A stretch of DNA of 64,000 nt. Source: Bacteroidetes bacterium UBA6183 (GTDB lineage: Bacteria > Bacteroidota > Bacteroidia > UKL13-3). The translations under genes and the position numbers were made by a program. The notes under the pieces are model-generated. The model ran no database searches. It was not told the origin of the DNA and was given only the letters and a program-made list of their open reading frames with translations. Shown here piece after piece: positions 1 to 8,600 of the stretch; within the stretch, counting starts at the first letter, position 1; the number at the start of each line of letters is the position of its first letter. The stretch lies in assembly GCA_002422865.1 (NCBI GenBank), contig DITN01000087.1:30384-94383 (forward strand), given 5' to 3'.

Positions 1-326
1 GCTTCTTCCTCTTCTTCAGGCTCAATACCCAACATCAAGTTTTTAATGTCTTGTAATTCTTCTTTGTTGTATTTGTTATCATAGTCGCCCAACAAATCCA
101 TCAAATATTCCAAATTACCTTTTCCGTCTTCTTCCTCTAAGTATAAAAAAGTGTAATCATCATTTTCTTCAATGTTTTCATACGCCAAACGGATCATTTT
201 TACATAACCCGGCTCGTTACGGTTGGCTTTAAACCACTCGCGTAATTCTTTTAATTGGCCAATTACCTTGGCACCAATTCCTTCACCAGCAAGGGTCTTT
301 TTTATTGCATCAATGTGTTGCTTCAT
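1..326 (-). CDS. Hypothetical acidic protein (3' end outside window)
   Basis: The reading frame opens with ATG at 326 and runs leftwards off the window edge, so at least 108 residues are present and the C-terminus is missing. The visible part is hydrophilic, starts MKQHIDAIKKTLAGEG and becomes strongly acidic, ending in a run of glutamates at the edge. No signal peptide or membrane segment is seen and no family is recognised. A -7-like element TAGTTTCG lies upstream at 352-359. The gene is divergent from the DUF486 gene. Function unknown; the coding call rests on an open frame with normal codon use. Confidence 0.7.
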   Translation of the reverse strand, partial: MKQHIDAIKKTLAGEGIGAKVIGQLKELREWFKANRNEPGYVKMIRLAYENIEENDDYTFLYLEEEDGKGNLEYLMDLLGDYDNKYNKEELQDIKNLMLGIEPEEEEE

Positions 327-414
327 CTCAATTATTTAGTATTATAGTGTGCGAAACTACATTTTTGTATGTTTTAAAAAAAATTTACTTCGCACAAGTA
401 ACAAAATCTTCATC

Positions 415-786
415 ATGAAACCGCTCTATACCATTGTTTTGCTCATTATTTCTAACTTATTTATGACCTTTGCTTGGTATGGCCATTTGCAATTCCAGAA
501 AATAGATTGGCTTAAAAATACCGGGTTAATTGGTATTATTTTAATCAGTTGGTTTATTGCCTTGTTTGAATATGTATTTCAAGTTCCGGCCAACAGAATT
601 GGTTATACAGCACATGGTGGACCATTTAATATGTTCGAGTTAAAAACGATACAAGAAGCCGTTAGCATCATTGTATTCGTACTCGTAAATATTTTTGTAT
701 TTAAAGAGGGAAACTTACAATGGAACCATGTTTTGGGCTTTGCACTTATTGTTCTTGCCGTGTTTGTAATATTTAAAAAGTGGTGA
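415..786 (+). CDS. DUF486 (DMT-like) small membrane protein
   Basis: A 123-residue protein with four predicted membrane helices. The N-terminal stretch SNLFMTFAWYGHLQ and the later PANRIGY segment are hallmark conserved blocks of the DUF486 family, small inner-membrane proteins distantly related to drug/metabolite transporters; no substrate is established for the family. The frame is open back to a GTG at 349, but the family begins at about MKPLYTIVLL, so the ATG at 415 is chosen. It converges on the MarC-like gene, with an inverted repeat between them. Confidence 0.85.
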   Translation: MKPLYTIVLLIISNLFMTFAWYGHLQFQKIDWLKNTGLIGIILISWFIALFEYVFQVPANRIGYTAHGGPFNMFELKTIQEAVSIIVFVLVNIFVFKEGNLQWNHVLGFALIVLAVFVIFKKW

Positions 787-803
787 TAACATTCGGAATA
801 CCC

Positions 804-886
804 AGCCACAGATTTCACAAATTATTCATGACTTATGAAGTATGAGTGAAATTTACAGACAGAACCAATCTGAGTAATCTGTGGCT
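804..886. repeat. Inverted repeat between convergent genes
   Basis: Perfect 11-bp arms, AGCCACAGATT at 804-814 and AATCTGTGGCT at 876-886, enclose about 60 bp that contains further copies of the ACAGA/TCTGT words. It lies between the 3' ends of the convergent DUF486 and MarC genes, so a bidirectional terminator or a REP-like intergenic element are both possible. No T-tract follows either arm, which argues against a simple intrinsic terminator. Confidence 0.5.
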
Positions 887-897
887 ATACTATCCTA

Positions 898-1464
898 CTA
901 CAAATTGGTTTTAAATAACTTAACCGCAATTGCCAACAATACAATTCCAAAAAACTTGCGTACCAGTATTAAACCTGATTTACCCAACACGCGCTCAATA
1001 TGTTTGGTTGATTTTAACACAATAAAAACAATAATTAAGTTAACCACGATACCCACTACAATATTTTGCATCTGGTAAACCGCTTTTAATGATATGATGG
1101 TTGTTAATGTTCCACTACCGGCAATAATTGGAAACGCAATAGGTATAATACTTCCCGATTTTTCATCCGGATCTGTTCTAAAAATATCAATACCCAAAAT
1201 CATTTCTATAGCTATGATAAAGATTACAATGGAACCAGCCAATGCAAATGAAGAAACATCAATACCAAACAAATTTAATAGGCGCTCCCCCACCAATAAA
1301 AACAACACCATTAAACCACCAGCCGCAATGGTGGCCTTACCGGAGTCGATATGAGCAACTTTTTGACGCATAGATAAAATAATGGGAATGGCTCCCAAAA
1401 TATCAATCATTGCAAAAAGAGTAAGGGTAATTGTTAAAATTTCTTGAGCAGAGAAAAAATCCAT
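898..1464 (-). CDS. MarC family integral membrane protein
   Basis: A 188-residue inner-membrane protein with about six hydrophobic helices, the usual size for the family. It shows family features: an N-terminal helix containing FAMIDILGAIPI, the segment IPIAFPIIAGSGT typical of the MarC second half, and a charged loop around residues 93-105. MarC proteins (UPF0056) were named after the E. coli mar locus, but a role in antibiotic resistance has not held up and their transport function is unknown. A perfect -7 element TAGATTTG ends 4 bases before the ATG, so the transcript may be nearly leaderless. Confidence 0.85.
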   Translation of the reverse strand: MDFFSAQEILTITLTLFAMIDILGAIPIILSMRQKVAHIDSGKATIAAGGLMVLFLLVGERLLNLFGIDVSSFALAGSIVIFIIAIEMILGIDIFRTDPDEKSGSIIPIAFPIIAGSGTLTTIISLKAVYQMQNIVVGIVVNLIIVFIVLKSTKHIERVLGKSGLILVRKFFGIVLLAIAVKLFKTNL

Positions 1465-1468
1465 GTCG

Positions 1469-1476
1469 CAAATCTA
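1469..1476 (-). promoter_or_regulatory. -7 element of marC-like gene
   Basis: On the minus strand the sequence TAGATTTG matches the Bacteroidetes -7 consensus TAnnTTTG at every fixed position. It ends 4 bases upstream of the ATG. No TTG is found at the expected -33 distance. Confidence 0.4.
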
Positions 1477-1576
1477 AGACTTATATTTTAATGGATAGAA
1501 TAAGCACTAATAATAATGATATAAGGCACTCTGAAGTATCAACCCAGCTGTAAACCAATAAAATTGAAAAGATTAT

Positions 1577-1607
1577 TTGCGTAAAACCCCGATACAGTAT
1601 AGTTTTA
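1577..1607 (+). promoter_or_regulatory. Predicted fabG promoter
   Basis: TTG at 1577-1579 and TAGTTTTA at 1600-1607 are separated by 20 bases. This fits the Bacteroidetes vegetative promoter form with one mismatch in the -7 box. A start of transcription near 1614 would leave a short leader before the ATG at 1630. Confidence 0.4.
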
Positions 1608-1629
1608 CCAAAGTTTAAAATAAATAATC

Positions 1630-2379
1630 ATGACATTATTAGCAGGAAAAACCGCATTAGTAACCGGTGCTACACGTGGTATTGGTAAAGGTATAGCTTT
1701 AAAACTAGCCCAACAAGGAGCCAACGTGGCTTTTACATTTGTTAGCTCGGTTGAAAAAGCAAAAGTATTTGAAGCAGAACTTGCTGCACTTGGTGTTAAA
1801 GCCAAAGGTTACCAAAGTAATGCAGCACAATTTGCCGAAGCCGAAATATTGGTAAACGAAATTGTAAAAGAGTTTGGTAGCCTTGATATTTTAGTGAACA
1901 ATGCCGGTATTACCCGCGATAATTTGTTGATGCGCATGACCGAAGAAATGTGGGATGAAGTAATGGACACCAACTTAAAATCGGCCTTTGCGTTAATTAA
2001 GGCTGTGCAACGCCCTATGATGAAAAACCGTTTTGGTTCAATCATCAATATCACTTCGGTGGTTGGTATTACGGGTAATGCAGGTCAAGCTAATTACGCT
2101 GCATCAAAAGCCGGTATGATTGGTTTAACAAAATCTGTTGCTAAAGAATTAGGTTCGCGCAACATTCGTTGTAATGCCGTTGCACCCGGTTTTATTGAAA
2201 CAGAAATGACGGAAGCATTAAGCGAAGACGTAAGAGCAGAATGGGTTAAAGGCATACCTTTAAAACGTGGTGGATCACCTGAGGATGTTGCCAATACTGT
2301 GTTGTACCTAGCTTCAGATTTATCTGCTTACGTTAGTGGACAAATCATTTGCGTTGATGGTGGAATGGTAATGCAATAG
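1630..2379 (+). CDS. fabG: 3-oxoacyl-[acyl-carrier-protein] reductase
   Basis: A 249-residue classical short-chain dehydrogenase that reduces 3-oxoacyl-ACP to 3-hydroxyacyl-ACP with NADPH in the cytoplasmic type II fatty acid elongation cycle. The cofactor motif TGATRGIG is at residues 12-19, NNAG at 90-93, and the catalytic set is Ser143, Tyr156 and Lys160, followed by the PGFIET loop at 186-191. The length and the C-terminal DGGMVMQ are typical of FabG rather than of other SDR enzymes. It is a single gene with its own promoter and a terminator at 2403-2438. Confidence 0.95.
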   Translation: MTLLAGKTALVTGATRGIGKGIALKLAQQGANVAFTFVSSVEKAKVFEAELAALGVKAKGYQSNAAQFAEAEILVNEIVKEFGSLDILVNNAGITRDNLLMRMTEEMWDEVMDTNLKSAFALIKAVQRPMMKNRFGSIINITSVVGITGNAGQANYAASKAGMIGLTKSVAKELGSRNIRCNAVAPGFIETEMTEALSEDVRAEWVKGIPLKRGGSPEDVANTVLYLASDLSAYVSGQIICVDGGMVMQ

Positions 2380-2402
2380 TTACCCATACAATACGTTTTT
2401 TA

Positions 2403-2438
2403 ATCGGGCAGCTTTCTTTTGTTGCCCGTTTTAATTTT
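2403..2438 (+). terminator. Intrinsic terminator after fabG
   Basis: The arms CGGGCAGC (2405-2412) and GTTGCCCG (2421-2428) form an 8-bp stem with one G-U pair and an 8-base loop. The T-rich run TTTTAATTTT follows. Confidence 0.75.
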
Positions 2439-2460
2439 ACATCAAACAACTTAATAAAAC

Positions 2461-4548
2461 ATGTTAACTGAATACCCGTGGTGGTTAGGTATAATTGGCG
2501 CTTTGCTTGCATTTGTTGCAACTTGGTTTTTATACCGCAATAATCCTATTGGCGTTGAAGGAAAAAGAGCTAAACAACTTTTGTGGTTACTACATGCACT
2601 TAGGTTTTCGGTTTTATTTGTTTTGATGATATTGTTGTTGGGACCTTTAGTAAAATTAATTACTACCCAAACCCAAAAACCTGTTGTAATTTTTGCGGTT
2701 GACAATTCGCAATCTGTTACATTGGGCAATGATAGTACACAACTTAAACAGGCATTAAACAAACAGTTTGAACTTTTACAAAATGAGTTGGGCAATGATT
2801 ATGATGTGGTTCCTTACTTAGTAGGTAAAGAAAGCAAACAAGCATCTTCGCTTGATTTTAAAGATAAAGAAACCAACCTCAATCAACTTTTCATCACACT
2901 AAAAAACACTTACGATGGTGCTAATTTAGGTGCCGTTGTTTTGGCAAGTGATGGTTTATACAACAAAGGAGAAAGCCCTTTGCAAACGGCCAGCGAACTT
3001 AAAGCACCTATATTTACCATTGGTTTGGGCGATACGGTACAACGCAAAGACGTACTGATAAAAAATGTCCGCACCAATCAATTGGTTTTTAAGGGCAACA
3101 GTTTCCCGTTACAAATTGATGTGGCCGCCTTTGCAGCTGCAGGACAATCAACCCAAATTACAGTTACACAAAATGGTAAACCAACCTACAAGCAACAACT
3201 TGTATTAAGCAATAATTATTTCAATACCCTATCAACCAACCTAACGGCAAACGAGTTCGGCACACAACATTTAATTATTGAAGCAAGTACTGTTACCAAT
3301 GAAGTAAGTGTGGTAAACAACCGCATGGATGTGTTTATTAATGTAATTGATGGTAAACAAAAAATTGCACTCTTGGCTTACACGCCTCATCCGGATATTG
3401 CTGCAATTGAAAAAACATTAAGCCAACAAGAAAATTACAGCACCAATACTTTTATTGTTTCGCAGCAACAAACACCAAATAATTTAGAACAGTACAGTTT
3501 AATAATTGCTCACCAACTTCCCGGTTTAAACGGAGAAGGAGCTGTGTTACTAAAACAGTTAAAAGATAAAAACATTCCTATTTTATATGTGCTAGGAGCT
3601 CAAACCAATACTGGCTATTTAAACCAACTAGAACCTACTTTACAAGTTGGTGGAGCACGTGTGGGCAACATGAATGAAGTTACGCCTATTTATAACAATA
3701 ACTTCAGTTTATTTACTTTAAGCAACGAAGAACAAGAGCACATTAAAAAGTTCCCACCGGTAATGTCGCCTTTTGGCAACTATAAAATTAATGGTGAAGT
3801 GGAGGTGTTGTTTAAGCAACAAATCGGGTACGTAAAAACTGAATATCCGTTGGCATTTTTTGCTAAAGGAAGCAACAATAAAAGTGGTTTCTTTTGTGCC
3901 GAAGGCTTCTGGAAATGGCGCATGTACGACTTTGGTATCAGTCAACAAAAAACCACATCAACCATTTTGGGCGGTATGGTGCAATACCTAACCAGCAAAA
4001 AAGACCAAAGCAGGTTTAGGGTAAACACCAAAAAAGAAATTGACGAAAACGAGTCGGTGGTGTTTGATGCCGAGTTATACAACGAGAGTTACCAATTAAT
4101 TAATACACCGGAAGTAAATATGTTGGTAACAAACAGTAGGGGTAAAAACTATACTTTTACGTTTAACAAAACGGGCAACGCTTACACACTTGATGCCGGT
4201 TTATTACCGGCCGGAACATACAGCTACGAGGCTGCTACAACCGTTGGCACGCAAACCCAAAAAGCAAAAGGACAATTTATTGTAAAACCATTGCAGGTTG
4301 AGTTCGCTCAAACCACCGCAAACCATCAATTGTTAAACGAATTGGCCACACAACAAGGTGGTGCAATGTATCACCTGAACAATATGGGTAAAATGGCTGA
4401 TACCATTAAAAAGAACGAAAGCATAAAGCCCATTATTTATCAAAACCAAGATATAAAAAGCTGGATTGACTTAAAATGGATTTTTGTTTTGTTCATGTTG
4501 ATGTTAACCACAGAGTGGTTTGTGAGGAAATGGAATGGGAGTATATAA
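2461..4548 (+). CDS. VWA-domain membrane protein
   Basis: A 695-residue membrane protein. Two N-terminal helices (about residues 6-24 and 43-65) are followed by a von Willebrand A domain with a metal-binding MIDAS motif D81-N-S83-Q-S85 and the conserved VVLASDGLYNKG strand-turn. A long extracytoplasmic region follows, including a class I glutamine-amidotransferase-like Rossmann segment, and one helix near residues 670-688 closes the protein. Proteins of this layout are common in Bacteroidota, but their partners are not established; BatA/BatB-type proteins are the closest well-known relatives by layout. It stands alone, followed at once by a terminator. Confidence 0.75.
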   Translation: MLTEYPWWLGIIGALLAFVATWFLYRNNPIGVEGKRAKQLLWLLHALRFSVLFVLMILLLGPLVKLITTQTQKPVVIFAVDNSQSVTLGNDSTQLKQALNKQFELLQNELGNDYDVVPYLVGKESKQASSLDFKDKETNLNQLFITLKNTYDGANLGAVVLASDGLYNKGESPLQTASELKAPIFTIGLGDTVQRKDVLIKNVRTNQLVFKGNSFPLQIDVAAFAAAGQSTQITVTQNGKPTYKQQLVLSNNYFNTLSTNLTANEFGTQHLIIEASTVTNEVSVVNNRMDVFINVIDGKQKIALLAYTPHPDIAAIEKTLSQQENYSTNTFIVSQQQTPNNLEQYSLIIAHQLPGLNGEGAVLLKQLKDKNIPILYVLGAQTNTGYLNQLEPTLQVGGARVGNMNEVTPIYNNNFSLFTLSNEEQEHIKKFPPVMSPFGNYKINGEVEVLFKQQIGYVKTEYPLAFFAKGSNNKSGFFCAEGFWKWRMYDFGISQQKTTSTILGGMVQYLTSKKDQSRFRVNTKKEIDENESVVFDAELYNESYQLINTPEVNMLVTNSRGKNYTFTFNKTGNAYTLDAGLLPAGTYSYEAATTVGTQTQKAKGQFIVKPLQVEFAQTTANHQLLNELATQQGGAMYHLNNMGKMADTIKKNESIKPIIYQNQDIKSWIDLKWIFVLFMLMLTTEWFVRKWNGSI

Positions 4549-4570
4549 AAACCATCACGGTGGTTTTATT
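4546..4570 (+). terminator. Intrinsic terminator overlapping the VWA gene stop
   Basis: AAAACCA (4548-4554) pairs with TGGTTTT (4561-4567) around the loop TCACGG, followed by ATTTTA. The stem begins inside the stop codon of the VWA gene. Confidence 0.7.
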
Positions 4571-4753
4571 TTACTGACTTCACCAATAAACACTAAATCT
4601 GTTGGGTATCACAAAAGTTTAACTTTATCTCTTTTCGTTTAAGAAAGTCTTAACTCATAGATGTTAAGTTAAATCAACCATACATGATTCATAGCAAATT
4701 CATTAAACATTCAACGAGTTTGAATGATAGAAAATGTTTGAATGACTCTGCAC

Positions 4754-4957
4754 GGCACATGAGATTTTTGCGTAACAAGTAAGTGCAGTTGTATTTACGT
4801 TGGGCTTAGTAAGCAATTCCCGGAGCTTCGTTCGGGATGTGCCACCGGAAATGAAGCGCAGCGAAATGGCTTGGATTGCGCGGAATACAACAAGCGTAAC
4901 TTGTAGCAAAAAAATCATAAGCCTTGAATTTTTTGGATACTTTTTGTTTCAAGACAA
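4754..4957. repeat. GC-rich structured intergenic repeat element
   Basis: This part of the 570-bp gene-free stretch 4549-5120 is clearly more GC-rich than its surroundings and full of inverted repeats: GGCACAT 4754-4760 with ATGTGCC 4837-4843; GTTGTATT 4788-4795 with AATACAAC 4884-4891; and an inner hairpin around TCCCGGAGCTTCGTTCGGGA near 4818-4837. It ends in a segment (about 4919-4957) reading GCCTTGAATTTTTTGGATAC, then a T-run and TTTCAAGACAA. From memory, this ending resembles a dispersed intergenic repeat common in Bacteroidota genomes; that needs a search to confirm. Short open frames cross it on both strands but have no coding character. The rest of the gap (4571-4753 and 4958-5090) shows nothing further. 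Confidence 0.5.
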
Positions 4958-5090
4958 CTGCGCAGCAATCAATGAGGCAAAAAAACAATAAATAACAACG
5001 AGTTAAAAAGTATCGCGGGTTTGGGGTGCAACCACAAGAAACCAAGTAGAAACACATAGTGCTAAATTAGCATCACGCTTACTCAAGTCA

Positions 5091-5121
5091 TTGTATTTAT
5101 AAAAATATAACCCTTACTTTG
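5091..5121 (+). promoter_or_regulatory. Predicted promoter of metal-efflux operon
   Basis: TTG at 5091-5093 and TTACTTTG at 5114-5121 are 20 bases apart and match the Bacteroidetes -33/-7 pattern with one mismatch. The -7 box overlaps the first possible start codon (GTG 5121) of the next gene, so translation probably starts slightly downstream. Confidence 0.4.
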
Positions 5122-5528
5122 TGTTGATATTGAAAGCAGCTAAATACATATTACTTTTTGTACTTACTACAAGTATTACCCTACCCGATGCAATTATGCA
5201 CCAGGTTTTAAGGTTACCTGCATTGGCTGCACATTACTATCATCATTTAACTGAGCACGAATCTATTGGTGTGATTGCATTTATAGAATTGCATTACGGT
5301 AATACCGAACACATGCAAACCGATGCGCATGAGCACGAAAATTTACCGGGCACACAAAAACAACAGCACTGCCAACATGCACAAGTTATTCCTGTTGCAG
5401 TAACTGCTTTTGGCATAGATATTCAACACCCCGAGTTTAATGCTAAAGCTGAGCTTTTTGCTGTTATTAATGAACATGTGCCAAGCAACAATGCCGCATC
5501 AATATGGCAACCACCTAAACTTGCTTAA
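5121..5528 (+). CDS. Histidine-rich small exported protein of metal-efflux operon
   Basis: About 135 residues with an N-terminal hydrophobic segment (residues 8-22) and a His/Glu/Asp-rich middle (HYYHHLTEHE, then MQTDAHEHE and HCQHAQ). It lies 73 bases before the CusA/CzcA gene on the same strand. The His clusters suggest periplasmic metal binding or sensing; this is inference, and no named family is recognised. No ATG lies near the start: GTG 5121, TTG 5124 or TTG 5130 are the choices, and the predicted -7 box ends at 5121, favouring TTG 5130. Confidence 0.7.
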   Translation: MLILKAAKYILLFVLTTSITLPDAIMHQVLRLPALAAHYYHHLTEHESIGVIAFIELHYGNTEHMQTDAHEHENLPGTQKQQHCQHAQVIPVAVTAFGIDIQHPEFNAKAELFAVINEHVPSNNAASIWQPPKLA

Positions 5529-5601
5529 TTAGGTCTTATTTCTTCGCGACAATCCTCGCGCATTATTTTCTTATTCAAATTATTTTATTCATAGTAAAAC
5601 T

Positions 5602-8600
5602 ATGTTAGAAGCCATTATCCGGTTTAGTGTTCGGAATAAATTTATTGTAGGCTTATTTACGCTTACATTAGTTATTTGGGGTATTTACTCATTGAGTAAA
5701 TTACCTATTGATGCAGTACCCGACATCACCAACAATCAAGTACAAATATTAACAGTAGCACCAAGCAGTGGTGCTGAAGACATTGAACGTTTCGTAACGT
5801 TTCCGGTTGAACAAACCATGGCTACCATTCCCGGTATACATGAAATACGTTCCTTCTCCAGATTTGGTTTGTCGGTTGTAACCATTGTGTTTGATGATGA
5901 CGTTGATGTGTATTGGGCACGCCAACAGGTAAACGAACGCCTTGGCATGGCCAAAGAACAAATTCCTACAGGAATGGGCAGTCCGGAACTTGCACCACTT
6001 ACAACAGGTTTAGGAGAGATCTTTCAGTATGTTATTCATACCAAACCCGGCTACGAAAAAAAATACGATGCCATGCAATTGCGCACCATACAAGATTGGA
6101 TTGTACGCAGGCAATTATTAGGCACAAAAGGTGTAGCAGATGTAAGTAGTTTTGGTGGCAAACTCAAACAATATGAAATAGCCATTCAAACAGAAAAACT
6201 GAGGAGCTTAAATATTAGTATTAACGAGGTTTACCAAGCACTTCAAACCAATAACCAAAATACCGGTGGCGCTTACATCGATAAAAAACCTAATGCCTAT
6301 TTTATACGTACCGAAGGTTTAATTACTAGCAAGGAAGACATTGAAAACATTGTAGTAAAAAACACCTCAAACGGTATTCCTATTTTAATAAAAAATATTG
6401 GCGAAGTAAAATTAGGATCGGCTATTCGATATGGTGCGATGACGCGCAACAATCAGGGTGAAGTGGTTGGTGCAGTGGTAATGATGCTGAAAGGAGAAAA
6501 CTCCTCTCAGGTTATTAAAAACGTAAAAGAGCGTATTGCACAAATAGAAAAAACCTTACCGGAAGGTGTTGTTATTGAACCCTTTTTAGACAGAACCAAA
6601 TTGGTAAACAATGCCATTGGTACAGTAAGTAAAAACCTATTAGAAGGCGCGCTGATTGTAATTTTTGTTTTGGTGTTGATGCTTGGTAATTTCAGGGCAG
6701 GGTTGGTTGTGGCATCTGTAATTCCATTGGCCATGTTGTTTGCCGTGTCTATGATGAATTTATTTGGTGTATCGGGTAACTTAATGAGTTTGGGTGCAAT
6801 TGATTTTGGTTTGATTGTAGACGGGGCTGTAATTATTGTTGAATCAACTTTACATTATTTAGGGCTTAGAAAAAGAACAACAACACTTACCCAACAACAC
6901 ATGAATAGTGAGGTTGAACACTCCGCGTCAAAAATTATGAAGAGTGCCATCTTTGGGCAAATAATCATTTTAATAGTTTACATCCCAATTTTGGCATTGG
7001 TTGGCATTGAAGGTAAAATGTTTAGACCCATGGCGCAAACCGTAAGTTTTGCCATTATTGGTGCGGCAATTTTATCGCTTACTTATGTTCCTATGATGAG
7101 TGCTTTGGTGTTGAGTAAAAAAGTAAGTCATGTGCCAACTTTCTCCGATAAAATGATTGCCAAACTTCAGGTAATATACCATGATGTTTTCGTTTGGGTA
7201 ATTCGTAAACAAGCCGTAGTGTTAAGTACAATCGTAATAATTTTTGTAGGCAGTATTGCTTTATTTATGACCTTAGGTGGTGAGTTTATTCCGCAATTAG
7301 ATGAAGGTGATTTTGCGGTTGAAACCCGCATTATGACAGGAAGTAGTTTGAGTGAAACGGTAGATGCCGCACAAAAATCTGCGCGAGTGTTGCTAGATAA
7401 TTTCCCTGAAGTAAAAGAAGTAGTTGGTAAAATTGGTTCATCAGAAATTCCAACAGACCCCATGCCTGTAGAGGCTTGTGATTTGATGGTAATTTTAAAA
7501 GAAAAGGATGAGTGGACTTCAGCCGAAACTCGAGAAGAGTTGGCTGAAAAGATGCAACATAAACTGGAAGAAAATATGGTTGGTGTGAGTTATGGTTTTC
7601 AGCAGCCCATACAAATGCGTTTTAACGAGTTAATGACCGGAGCAAGACAAGATGTGGTGGTGAAAATTTATGGTGAAGACTTGAATCAACTTGCACACTA
7701 CGCAAAACTTGTTGGTGCCATTGCACAAAAAACCGAAGGTGCTTCTGATGTGTATGTTGAACAAGTTGGCGGTTTACCTCAGGTAGTAGTGAATTATTAC
7801 CGCGATAAAATTGCCTTGTTTGGATTGAATATTAGTGATGTAAACATGGCCATACGTGCAGGTTTTGCAGGAGAAAGCGCAGGTTTGGTATTTGAAAACG
7901 AAAAACGTTTTGACATGGTGGTTAGGCTTGATGCCAGTAATAGAACCGATATTGAAGATGTAAGAAATTTATTTGTTACCACACCAAAAGGAGATCAAAT
8001 TCCGATTAGGCAATTGGCTGATGTGCAACTAAAAGTTGGACCAAATCAAATACAACGCGATGATGCCAAGCGCAGAATTGTAGTGGGCTTTAATGTACGC
8101 AACAGCGATATTCAAACTGTAGTTGATAATCTTAAAAAATCGATTGATAAAGAAATTAAGTTTGAGCCCGGTTACTACACCACTTATGGTGGTGCATTTA
8201 AAAACCTGGAAGATGCCCGTAACCGCTTAGCGGTAGCCGTTCCTATCGCCTTGTTATTAATTTTTATGTTGTTGTTTTTCACCTTCCACTCGTTTAAACA
8301 AGCGGCATTAATATTTACTGCTATACCTTTAAGTACCATTGGTGGTATTGTAGCATTATGGATGCGCGATATGCCATTTAGTATATCGGCAGGTATTGGT
8401 TTTATTGCCTTGTTTGGTGTAGCGGTATTAAATGGTATTGTGTTAATTGGCGAGTTTAATCACCTTAAATTAAACGAAACCAAAAATCCATTGGAGATTA
8501 TTATTCGTGGTGCATCAAGCAGGTTACGCCCTGTGCTTATGACAGCATTAGTTGCTTCATTAGGATTTTTACCCATGGCACTATCGCACGGTAGCGGTGC

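Noticed and set aside
349..414. GTG start at 349 for the DUF486 protein, adding 22 residues
   Set aside because: The extra residues do not fit the family and overlap the -7-like element of the divergent gene; ATG 415 gives the canonical family start.
4800..5057. Short open frames of 60-85 residues on both strands in the gap before the metal operon
   Set aside because: They run through the GC-rich inverted-repeat element, have no consistent codon bias and resemble translated repeat DNA rather than genes.
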